Source of the DNA: Dehalococcoidia bacterium
GTDB lineage: Bacteria > Chloroflexota > Dehalococcoidia > GIF9 > AB-539-J10
DNA: 6,811 nucleotides
Direction of reading: 5' to 3'
Assembly: GCA_030603265.1 (NCBI GenBank)
Contig: JAUVYD010000084.1
Coordinates: forward strand, 1-6,811
Part shown: in pieces, positions 1 to 5,458 of the stretch
Layout: each line of letters begins with the position of its first letter
How positions within the stretch are numbered: the stretch's first letter is position 1
Position numbers and translations under genes: made by a program
The notes under the pieces: generated by a model
The model's database searches: none
Told to the model about the DNA's origin: nothing
What the model saw: only the letters and a program-made list of their open reading frames with translations

Positions 1-1338
1 GCCGGTCCGCTCGCGCTCACGTTGTTCGAGCTCAGCGAGATACCTCCGGGCGTCCTTCGACTTCCCTCGCAGGGCGTCGAGCTCCTCCGAGAAGCCCTCA
101 CGAATGACATCCCCTCGCTCCAGCGTGCCGGGTTCCTCAGCCAGCGCCTCCGCGAGGAGGATCACGACATCGGGAATCGGTCTAAGCCCTGCGAGCAACT
201 CCGCGGGGCCGGGGCCGATGGCGTCACGGAGCCCGGGAATAGCTCCCAGCCCCGCACGCAGCGCCGCCAGTTCCCTCGGGGTCGTTCGCCCGGACACAAC
301 GCGGTTCTCCAGCCGCTCGAGGTCCGCAATCCGCGCCAGCGCCTGGCGTGTCTCCTGCCTGACGAGCGCATTATCGAAGAACCATTCCACCAGCTCTTGG
401 CGTTCATTCAAGGCAGCGAGGTCCAGGAGCGGGTGCCCGAGCCTGACGCGCAGCAGTCGGCCACCCATCGGCGTCTTCGTCTCGTCCAGTATTGACAGGA
501 GAGAGAGATCCGCCGTTCCCCAGCGACCGCCTTCAAACAACTCCAGGTTGCGTATCGTCTGCCCGTCCAGAGTCATGAAAGACCCCGTCGAGTACGTGGA
601 CAACGCGGTCATCTGCGGGAGCGATTCCTTCTGCGTCTCACCGAGATAGTGAACCAGCGCCCCGGCCGCCTGCATCGCACGGGGCAACCGCGAGCACCCG
701 AAGCCTTCCAGTGTCGTAACCTTGAGATGCTCGAGCAGCAGCCTGAGAGAGACATCGTGCTCGTACCAGTAGTCATCCAGCCTTGTGACCGGCCATGCGG
801 CCGCGTTCACCCATTCCCAGCTCTGAGGCGCGAGAAGCTCCGCAGGCTTGAGTCGCCCGAGTTCACAGTCGAGTTCGGCTACCGGTAGCTCTGTCACGGC
901 ACACTCGCCCGTACTGATGTCTGCATATGCAAGGCCCGCTCGATCACGCTCGACACACACGCTCACAAGGAAGTTGTTTGACTTGGCCTGGAGCAGGGAC
1001 GGCTCAACAACCGTGCCCGGAGTGACGACACGAACGACATCGCGCTCAACCAGGCCGTTTCCGGCCGGAGTGAGTTGCTCACAGACAGCCACCTTGTATC
1101 CACGGCTGATGAGTCGTCCAAGGTAGTTGTCAAGCGCATGGTAGGGGATTCCCGCCATCGGGACCTTGTTCCCCTTGCCCATCTCCCGTGCGGTGAGGAC
1201 GATATCCAGTTCACGGGAGGCTATGCGTGCATCTTCGTCGAATGTCTCATAGAAATCGCCGAGGCGAAAGAAGACAACAGCTTCCGGGTACTTCTGCTTG
1301 AGGCGCAGGTACTGCCGCCTGATGGGAGTAACAGACAT
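1..1338 (-). CDS. mutS: DNA mismatch repair protein MutS (N-terminal 446 residues, cut by window edge)
   Basis: MutS recognises mismatches and small loops in newly replicated DNA and recruits MutL. The visible part holds domain I (about residues 1-115) with the mismatch-stacking Phe and Glu of the FYE motif (F29, Y30, E31 in GDFYETF), MAGIPYHALDNYL at 61-73 and ERDVVRVVTPGT at 98-109. The connector domain II follows (about 120-250). Then the core/lever domain begins, with the family signatures TLDGQTIRNLEL (257-268), LDETKTPMGGRLLR (284-297) and a conserved DLERLENR block near 339. The ATPase domain (Walker A/B) and C-terminus lie beyond base 1, so it cannot be checked here whether the gene is intact. 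The ATG at 1338 is chosen because homology begins at once after it (MSVTPIRRQYLRLK resembles the family start). No Shine-Dalgarno precedes it. A TACAAT box lies 7 nt upstream, suggesting a leaderless mRNA. It is divergent from ybeY. Identification is secure; only completeness is unknown. Confidence 0.97.
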   Translation of the reverse strand, partial: MSVTPIRRQYLRLKQKYPEAVVFFRLGDFYETFDEDARIASRELDIVLTAREMGKGNKVPMAGIPYHALDNYLGRLISRGYKVAVCEQLTPAGNGLVERDVVRVVTPGTVVEPSLLQAKSNNFLVSVCVERDRAGLAYADISTGECAVTELPVAELDCELGRLKPAELLAPQSWEWVNAAAWPVTRLDDYWYEHDVSLRLLLEHLKVTTLEGFGCSRLPRAMQAAGALVHYLGETQKESLPQMTALSTYSTGSFMTLDGQTIRNLELFEGGRWGTADLSLLSILDETKTPMGGRLLRVRLGHPLLDLAALNERQELVEWFFDNALVRQETRQALARIADLERLENRVVSGRTTPRELAALRAGLGAIPGLRDAIGPGPAELLAGLRPIPDVVILLAEALAEEPGTLERGDVIREGFSEELDALRGKSKDARRYLAELEQRERERTG

Positions 1339-1345
1339 CGCGGCT

Positions 1346-1372
1346 ATTGTAGCGCAGGACAGTCTCTGGAAA
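1346..1372 (-). promoter_or_regulatory. putative mutS promoter, leaderless type
   Basis: On the minus strand a TACAAT -10 hexamer (1351 to 1346) lies exactly 7 nt before the mutS ATG, so the expected transcription start falls on or next to the start codon. The -35 is weak: TTTCCA (1372 to 1367) at 15-bp spacing is the best match. The -10 match and position are seen directly; leaderless initiation is inferred. Confidence 0.5.
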
Positions 1373-1395
1373 CGATGTCGGTGTACTGCTATGAT
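1367..1395 (+). promoter_or_regulatory. putative ybeY promoter
   Basis: TGGAAA (1367-1372) and TATGAT (1390-1395) are separated by 17 bp. The predicted start site near 1402 gives a leader of about 16 nt before the ybeY ATG, with AAGGAG (1401-1406) as a candidate ribosome binding site at 11-nt spacing. The -35 hexamer occupies the same bases as the weak -35 of the opposing mutS promoter, so the two promoters probably compete. Confidence 0.45.
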
Positions 1396-1417
1396 GCCAG
1401 AAGGAGCGTGTTTTCAC

Positions 1418-1897
1418 ATGGAAGAGGATATCTACGTTCAAATTGACAGCCGGACTGGAAGCGAGCCGGAAGGCTCCTGGTTCGAGGCGGTTGCACGCCA
1501 CACGCTTGCGGCGGAGGATGTAAGCCTGCCCTACGAAGTCAGCGTGATTGTCACGGACGACGCAAGCATACACGAGTTGAACCGCACCTACCGCAATGTT
1601 GACGCGCCCACGGACGTCATAGCTTTCTACACGCAGCCGCCGGCTGGCGCCGCACAGGAGTTCGTGCTGCCCCAGAACGGCGTGCGCTACCTGGGCGACA
1701 TCGTAATATCCTACCCTCAGGCAGTCGAACAGGCGCTGGAGGCGGGGCACAGTGTGAAGCGGGAGTTGACACTCCTCGTCATTCATGGCCTTCTGCACCT
1801 GCTCGAATACGACCACGAAGAACCTGACGACGCAGCACGGATGCGAGGCAGAGAGGCGTCTCTGCTGGAGGAATTCAGGGGGCGTCACTACGATTGA
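1418..1897 (+). CDS. ybeY: YbeY endoribonuclease (rRNA maturation factor)
   Basis: YbeY is a zinc-dependent single-strand endoribonuclease acting in the cytoplasm in 16S rRNA 3'-end maturation and 70S ribosome quality control. The 159-residue product has the family length and order: an N-terminal alpha/beta region, LNRTYRNVDAPTDVIAF (54-70) including the conserved Arg R59, LGDIVIS (92-98), and the metal site HGLLHLLEYDH (123-133) with His123, His127 and His133 in the canonical spacing. One oddity: residue 130 is Glu where the family usually has Gly (LLGYDH). The open frame extends upstream to 1298, but that part overlaps mutS and shows no homology. ATG 1418 is preceded by AAGGAG and begins the recognisable domain, so it is the start chosen. 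PhoH, a frequent upstream neighbour elsewhere, is absent here. A GYD-domain gene follows after 97 nt on the same strand and may be co-transcribed. Confidence 0.93.
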   Translation: MEEDIYVQIDSRTGSEPEGSWFEAVARHTLAAEDVSLPYEVSVIVTDDASIHELNRTYRNVDAPTDVIAFYTQPPAGAAQEFVLPQNGVRYLGDIVISYPQAVEQALEAGHSVKRELTLLVIHGLLHLLEYDHEEPDDAARMRGREASLLEEFRGRHYD

Positions 1898-1900
1898 CGC
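1882..1900 (+). other. small hairpin across the ybeY stop codon
   Basis: GCGTCA (1882-1887) and TGACGC (1895-1900) form a perfect 6-bp stem around a 7-nt loop, and the ybeY stop TGA (1895-1897) lies in the right arm. No T-run follows (ATTCCC), so it is not a classical terminator. It might stabilise the 3' end or be chance. Confidence 0.25.
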
Positions 1901-1983
1901 ATTCCCACTTGCGGCACCTGTTGAGAGGCGTGACTGCTCCTCGATGAAGGCTCGGGTGGGCTACTGCAAAACAGTGTTGGTGT

Positions 1984-1991
1984 GGAGGTGA
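1984..1991 (+). promoter_or_regulatory. strong Shine-Dalgarno of the GYD-domain gene
   Basis: GGAGGTGA, nearly full-length complementarity to the 16S rRNA 3' end, ends 3 nt before ATG 1995 (7 nt from the GGAGG core). It fixes the start of this gene. It contrasts with mutS, the MBL hydrolase and the zinc-ribbon gene, which have no such sequence. I see no convincing -35/-10 pair in 1898-1983. Confidence 0.75.
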
Positions 1992-1994
1992 AGA

Positions 1995-2279
1995 ATGGCC
2001 AAATTCATAATGCTCACGACCCTCACTGACGAGGGAAGGAAGACACTGAAGGACAACCCCGAGAGGCTCCGCGAAGTGAACAAGGAGGTCGAGGCAATGG
2101 GCGCAAAGGTTCTGGCGCAATACGCACTGCTCGGCGCCTACGACTTCATCAACGTGCTGGAGGCGCCGAGCAACGAAGACATCTCGCGGATAGCGTTCGC
2201 GCTCGGCGCACGGGGCACGTTACAGACTCTCACCATGGCAGCCATCGAGATCGAGGATCTGATACACGCTCTCAAGTAG
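1995..2279 (+). CDS. GYD domain-containing protein
   Basis: This is a small 94-residue protein of the GYD family (a ferredoxin-like alpha/beta fold related to dimeric alpha/beta-barrel proteins), for which no firm biochemical role is established. Features seen: an N-terminal beta strand (AKFIMLTTLTDEG, 2-14), an amphipathic charged helix (about 15-38), the family signature GAYD at 47-50 followed by a hydrophobic strand (FINVLEAP, 51-58), a second helix (about 60-71), and a C-terminal strand and tail (TLQTLTMAAIEIEDL). Length matches the family. There is no signal peptide or membrane segment, so it is predicted cytoplasmic. The start is fixed by GGAGGTGA at 1984-1991. It lies 97 nt downstream of ybeY on the same strand and converges on gmk. 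Family assignment is confident; function is unknown and I infer none from the neighbours. Confidence 0.85.
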   Translation: MAKFIMLTTLTDEGRKTLKDNPERLREVNKEVEAMGAKVLAQYALLGAYDFINVLEAPSNEDISRIAFALGARGTLQTLTMAAIEIEDLIHALK

Positions 2280-2309
2280 GGAGTCACTCAGCCCGCCCGG
2301 GCCACAATG

Positions 2310-2334
2310 GCAGGATTCGGAGCCGGAACCCTGC
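2310..2334 (-). terminator. putative hairpin at the 3' end of gmk (also 3' of the GYD gene)
   Basis: Five nt after the gmk stop on the minus strand, the RNA can form a 9-bp stem, GCAGGGUUC with GAAUCCUGC (one G-U wobble), closed by a 7-nt loop. In the opposite orientation the wobble becomes an A-C mismatch, so it fits the gmk transcript better. No U-tract follows, so it may be a 3'-end stabiliser or a Rho-assisted terminator rather than a classical intrinsic one. The junction 2280-2339 holds nothing else beyond a GC-rich palindrome near 2295-2302. Confidence 0.4.
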
Positions 2335-2339
2335 GTAAT

Positions 2340-3011
2340 TCAGAGTTCGACTCGCCGGGGATCGACCCTGCACTTCTCCGCAACGACAATCGCCTGGATC
2401 TGTCGCACGGCCTCATCGATTCCGCCCTGCTGGCTGGTCAGAACGTAGTCAAACAGCGGCAATTGATCGTATTCCCCGGCTGCCTTGCCGAGGCGCACGG
2501 CGAGTTCCTTCGCCGTCTCACTACGACGATTCCGCAGTCTATGCTCGAGTTCCCGTAACGAGGGGGGCCTGATGAAGACAAGCACGGCGCCCGGGACGGC
2601 CCGGCGAATCGTGGCGGCCCCCTGGACATCCACCTTGACCAGGACGTCGCTCCCCTTCTTCATCGCCTCACTTACGGAGCGACGTGGCACGCCGTAGAAG
2701 TTGTCATAAACACTGGCCCACTCCAGCAATTCGCCTCTCTCAATCATCTGCTGGAAGCTCTCGACAGTGACGAAATGATAGTGCACACCGTCGATCTCGT
2801 TGGCTCGCTGTGCCCTGGTAGTTGCCGTAACGACGTACGAGAACGGATAGTGGAGCTTTTTCATGCGGTCGATGATGGCGTCTTTTCCCGCGCCGGATGA
2901 GCCGGACACGACTAGAAGAAGGGCCGGAGGGGCTTCGGATCGGAAGTCATCGAAATCCATGACATCGTGCCAGTTGCACGCCCTCCCGGCAGGCGCGGGC
3001 TGGTGAGTCAC
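2340..3011 (-). CDS. gmk: guanylate kinase (GMP kinase)
   Basis: Gmk phosphorylates GMP (and dGMP) to GDP with ATP, in the cytoplasm, in purine nucleotide synthesis and salvage. Seen in order (numbering from the GTG start): P-loop GSSGAGKD (37-44), the GMP-binding segment TATTRAQRANEIDGVHYHF (62-80), EWASVYDNFYGVP (97-109), DVLVKVDVQGA (122-132), FIRPPSLRELEHRL (146-159) and the lid-type region RNRRSE (160-165). The residue after the P-loop Lys is Asp44, where most family members have Ser or Thr. I recall GKD as common in Chloroflexota Gmk. Start: GTG 3011 gives 223 residues and lies 6 nt after the symporter stop. An in-frame ATG at 2960 would give 206, nearer the usual family length. Neither has a clear Shine-Dalgarno. 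The 16 codons after the GTG have G or C at the third position in 13 cases, as coding sequence should here, so the GTG is listed. It is the third gene of the birA run. Confidence 0.93.
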   Translation of the reverse strand: MTHQPAPAGRACNWHDVMDFDDFRSEAPPALLLVVSGSSGAGKDAIIDRMKKLHYPFSYVVTATTRAQRANEIDGVHYHFVTVESFQQMIERGELLEWASVYDNFYGVPRRSVSEAMKKGSDVLVKVDVQGAATIRRAVPGAVLVFIRPPSLRELEHRLRNRRSETAKELAVRLGKAAGEYDQLPLFDYVLTSQQGGIDEAVRQIQAIVVAEKCRVDPRRVEL

Positions 3012-3017
3012 ATTGTA

Positions 3018-4403
3018 TCATGGGGCTGTGCCGCCGTTCACTCCTCCCCTGAGGACCGTGAGCAGCAGCGGGATCACGATGCTGAGACCGAGGCCGATGA
3101 GCGGCATCTGCGCCTTGAACGCGATATCGAGGCCGGGAAGCGAACCACAGAGCCCTGCCATTCCCCCGACACACATGCCCACAAGAGCGGCAGAGCCACG
3201 AGGACGGAACCGCCCCCCGAGCAGGCCAAGCAGAACCGGCCCGACGATGCCACCTGCAAACACCGAGTACGCGAACATCAGCGACGCAATGACGCCTCTG
3301 AAAGACAGCGCAAGGAACAGCGCCAACAGGCCAAGCGCGGCCGTGCATACGCGCGCCAGCAGGACTGCACGCCTGTCGTCGACCGGCCGCATGCGCGCAA
3401 GCACATCATCAGCAAGGACAATGCCCTGCCCGAGCAGGATGCTGTCTGCGGACGACATGAGTGCCGCAATCAGACCGACCAGGAGAACCGCAGCCGCACC
3501 GGAAGGCAGCGCGTGAGCCACGAGCCACGGCAGGGCCTCCTCGGCTACGATACCGGGGGCAAGCGCTCTGGCAGCCAACCCCATGAACGCAACGAGACAC
3601 GCGACCGGCACACTCAGCGCCGCCGCCCATAGCGCGGCCCTGCGGGCAGTAGCGACGTCTTTCGAGGAGAATATCCTGCTGTAGATGTCCGGCCCGACGA
3701 GGTACACGGAGCCTACCAGTACGAGCATGGTTCCCAGGTCGGCCCATCCAAAGGCCGGGCTCACAGGGAAGGAGAGACTGCCCGGAGCTAATCCTTCAGC
3801 GAGAACGTCGATACCTCCGGCTCCGGTGAGAAGGGCTGCAACTCCGAGCGAAAGGCCCATGACAATCATCACCGCCTGGGCCTGATCGGTGCGGATGATG
3901 GCACGCTGGCCGCCCACGACAGCGTAGACGACGAGCACTCCTGTGAAAAGGACCATCCACAGAGCGGGCGAGCCCGCACCGACAGCCGCGAGCACGCGGG
4001 CGGCGGCGACTATCTGGCCGCTCATGACTCCCGTCCAGGCCACAACGATGAGCAGCGCCGCTACGACGGACACGCCTCTGCCGTATAGGCGTTCCAGGAG
4101 GCCCGGCAGCGTGTAGGCATCGAACACCCTGATTCTCGGGACCAGTACAAGGGCCAGGATAGTCAGACCTATGGAGCCTGCGAGGCTCCACCAGATGCCC
4201 GTGAGGCCTCGCTCGTACACAAGTCCAGCTACTCCGATGGTCGCCGAGCCGCCGACTACGGTGGCAAGCAGTGAGCCTGCGATGCCACGAACCGACCCAC
4301 GCCGACCGGCCACGAAGAACGCGTCACGGGATTCGCCCGGGCGCCTCGCGGACAGACCAACGAGCAGGAGAAAGACAAGGCATGCGAGCAGTAGTAGGGT
4401 CAT
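3018..4403 (-). CDS. sodium:solute symporter (SSF/SLC5 family), substrate unknown
   Basis: This 461-residue inner-membrane protein has about 13 hydrophobic segments (approximate residues 2-18, 38-62, 70-90, 111-140, 147-168, 176-195, 222-242, 256-280, 300-332, 346-367, 371-397, 403-420, 434-452), as in Na+-coupled symporters with the LeuT fold. Family signatures seen: DAYTLPGLLERLYG (95-108), GGQRAIIRTDQAQ (164-176), GPDIYSRIFSSKD (237-249) and IAALMSSADS (312-321). Ala314, Ser317 and Ser318 fit the A-x-x-S-S pattern that in vSGLT (A361, S364, S365) forms part of the Na2 site, so Na+ coupling is likely. The ATG directly follows the birA TGA with no gap, implying translational coupling, and gmk begins 6 nt after the stop. 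Substrate cannot be read from sequence. Its place in a unit headed by a BirA operator makes biotin or another vitamin a reasonable guess, since SMVT and PanF belong to this family. Confidence 0.93.
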   Translation of the reverse strand: MTLLLLACLVFLLLVGLSARRPGESRDAFFVAGRRGSVRGIAGSLLATVVGGSATIGVAGLVYERGLTGIWWSLAGSIGLTILALVLVPRIRVFDAYTLPGLLERLYGRGVSVVAALLIVVAWTGVMSGQIVAAARVLAAVGAGSPALWMVLFTGVLVVYAVVGGQRAIIRTDQAQAVMIVMGLSLGVAALLTGAGGIDVLAEGLAPGSLSFPVSPAFGWADLGTMLVLVGSVYLVGPDIYSRIFSSKDVATARRAALWAAALSVPVACLVAFMGLAARALAPGIVAEEALPWLVAHALPSGAAAVLLVGLIAALMSSADSILLGQGIVLADDVLARMRPVDDRRAVLLARVCTAALGLLALFLALSFRGVIASLMFAYSVFAGGIVGPVLLGLLGGRFRPRGSAALVGMCVGGMAGLCGSLPGLDIAFKAQMPLIGLGLSIVIPLLLTVLRGGVNGGTAP

Positions 4404-5330
4404 TCAGGAATCTCTATGCGTACAGTCGCCTGCCACTATCTCCACAACACTCCCGTCAGCTTGACGAACCAGGAGGGCCCCCGTGTCGTCGATGTCCAGT
4501 GCCGTGCCCACCACCGGCTCGCGCCCGCCGGCAATCGAGACCTCGCGCCCTAATGTGACCGCGCGCCGGCGCCACTCGTCCAGCGTGGCTGCGTCCTCGA
4601 GCAGGGAGAGTCGAGCAAGAATCCCCTCTACAACAGCTCTCACGAGCCTTTTTCTGTCCACAGGACCCCCGAGAAGCTCAGCGAGGGAAACGGCGCCCGC
4701 CTGAACCTCTCCCACCAGCGCGTTGGCGTTCAAGCCGATGCCGACATTCACGTAGTGAACAGCATCGCACTCGGCCTCCATCTCTGCCAGGATGCCACAG
4801 ACTTTTCGGTCCGAGATAAGCACATCGTTCGGCCATTTCACCTGCGCAGGGAGCCCGTACAGCGACTCGATGGCCGCCGCCACAGCGACGGACGCCATGA
4901 GACTGATGCGCGGCGCCAATGCGGGCGCGACCGCGGGTCGTGTCACCAGCGTCATGTAGACTCCACCGACGGGAGAGACCCATGACCGGTCAAGCCTGCC
5001 TCTTCCAGCCGTCTGCCGTTCCGCAATAACCAGCGTGCCGTTCTCGGCACCCCTGCGCGCCAGCGCGCGCGCCAACAGCATGGTGGAGTCAATCGTGTCG
5101 ACATGGTGGATACGCGATTCCCAACCGGGGAACTCTCCCGGGAGCAGGGCATCGGGTGCCGACTCGAGTCTGTATCCTTTCGCAGACGCGGCTATCTCGT
5201 ACCCCTGCTTCCTGAGCTCCTGGACCTGCTTCCAGACAGCTACACGGGAGATACCGAGTTGCTTGCCAATGGTTCCCCCCGAGACATCGCTGCCATGCGT
5301 CCTTAGAGCCGCCAGAACCGAATATCGCAT
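4404..5330 (-). CDS. birA: bifunctional biotin-[acetyl-CoA-carboxylase] ligase / biotin operon repressor BirA
   Basis: BirA makes biotinyl-5'-AMP and transfers biotin to the lysine of biotin carboxyl carrier proteins. In members with a DNA-binding domain the adenylate-bound dimer also represses biotin genes. Seen in the 308 residues: an N-terminal winged helix-turn-helix (about 1-57; GGTIGKQLGISRVAVWKQV at 18-36 and the wing GYEIAASAKGYRL at 43-55), the substrate motif DTIDSTM (78-84), the adenylate loop QTAGRGRLDRSW (106-117), catalytic-region KWPNDVLI (165-172), RKVCGILAE (175-183), VNVGIGLNAN (194-203), and a C-terminal SH3-like domain (about 258-305). Length is near that of E. coli BirA (321). 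ATG 5330 is the start: the HTH begins right after it. A perfect palindrome (5331-5360) touches the start codon, so autorepression is expected. The gene is first of a minus-strand unit with the symporter and gmk and is divergent from the MBL hydrolase gene. Confidence 0.96.
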   Translation of the reverse strand: MRYSVLAALRTHGSDVSGGTIGKQLGISRVAVWKQVQELRKQGYEIAASAKGYRLESAPDALLPGEFPGWESRIHHVDTIDSTMLLARALARRGAENGTLVIAERQTAGRGRLDRSWVSPVGGVYMTLVTRPAVAPALAPRISLMASVAVAAAIESLYGLPAQVKWPNDVLISDRKVCGILAEMEAECDAVHYVNVGIGLNANALVGEVQAGAVSLAELLGGPVDRKRLVRAVVEGILARLSLLEDAATLDEWRRRAVTLGREVSIAGGREPVVGTALDIDDTGALLVRQADGSVVEIVAGDCTHRDS

Positions 5331-5360
5331 CGTTAACCTACTCCAACGGCAAGGTTAACG
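5331..5360 (-). promoter_or_regulatory. putative BirA operator (biotin box)
   Basis: A perfect 9-bp inverted repeat, CGTTAACCT-N12-AGGTTAACG, equivalently GTTAACC-N14-GGTTAAC. Published BirA boxes have arms of the GTTAAC or GTAAACC type about 14-15 bp apart, so arm sequence and spacing both fit. It ends directly at the birA start codon, and its upstream arm covers the likely birA -10 box. GTTAAC occurs nowhere else in this GC-rich window. The repeat is seen directly; recognition by BirA is inferred from family knowledge and position. Confidence 0.8.
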
Positions 5361-5380
5361 ACGCGGCCGTCAACTGTCAA
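5352..5380 (-). promoter_or_regulatory. putative birA-symporter-gmk promoter
   Basis: On the minus strand a perfect TTGACA (5380 to 5375) is followed after 17 bp by TAACCT (5357 to 5352), a weak -10 lying inside one arm of the palindrome. Start would be near 5345, giving a leader of about 15 nt containing part of GGAGTAGG as a possible ribosome binding site. Repressor bound to the palindrome would block this -10. Confidence 0.55.
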
Positions 5381-5406
5381 TCTCTCTCTGCGCGCTTCCC
5401 CTCGTG

Positions 5407-5443
5407 CCACCGGTGGACAAGCAGCCCCCGAACTGGGTATGAT
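5407..5443 (+). promoter_or_regulatory. putative promoter of the MBL-fold hydrolase gene, with a palindrome at the -35
   Basis: TGGACA (5414-5419, 5 of 6 to consensus) and TATGAT (5438-5443) are 18 bp apart. The start predicted near 5450 leaves a leader of only about 9 nt without a Shine-Dalgarno. A perfect 10-bp palindrome, CCACCGGTGG (5407-5416), overlaps the -35 and could be a regulator site. The rest of the divergent region (5361-5406) shows only a short TC repeat. Confidence 0.55.
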
Positions 5444-5458
5444 TCGTCTGCCTCAGTC

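Noticed and set aside
22..1446. Several plus-strand and short minus-strand open frames (for example 22-495, 104-649, 649-888, 848-1126, 1075-1446)
   Set aside because: All overlap the unmistakable mutS reading frame on the minus strand, have low-complexity Arg/Ser/Pro-rich products and show no family motif; they are shadows of a GC-rich gene.
1247..1888. 213-residue minus-strand frame opposite ybeY
   Set aside because: It is the antisense of ybeY, whose zinc motif and family layout are clear, and its own product has no recognisable domain.
1971..1983. Small ACTG-caaaa-CAGT hairpin upstream of the GYD gene
   Set aside because: A 4-bp stem is expected by chance; no terminator or regulator feature accompanies it.
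2967..3632. 221-residue plus-strand frame opposite the symporter, rich in Arg, Gln, Glu and His
   Set aside because: Composition is that of an antisense reading of a hydrophobic membrane protein gene; no ribosome binding site and no motif.
5331..5360. Possibility that the palindrome is a transcription terminator or riboswitch stem
   Set aside because: The arms are AT-containing GTTAAC blocks, no T-run follows, it overlaps the promoter and start codon, and the match to BirA boxes explains it better.
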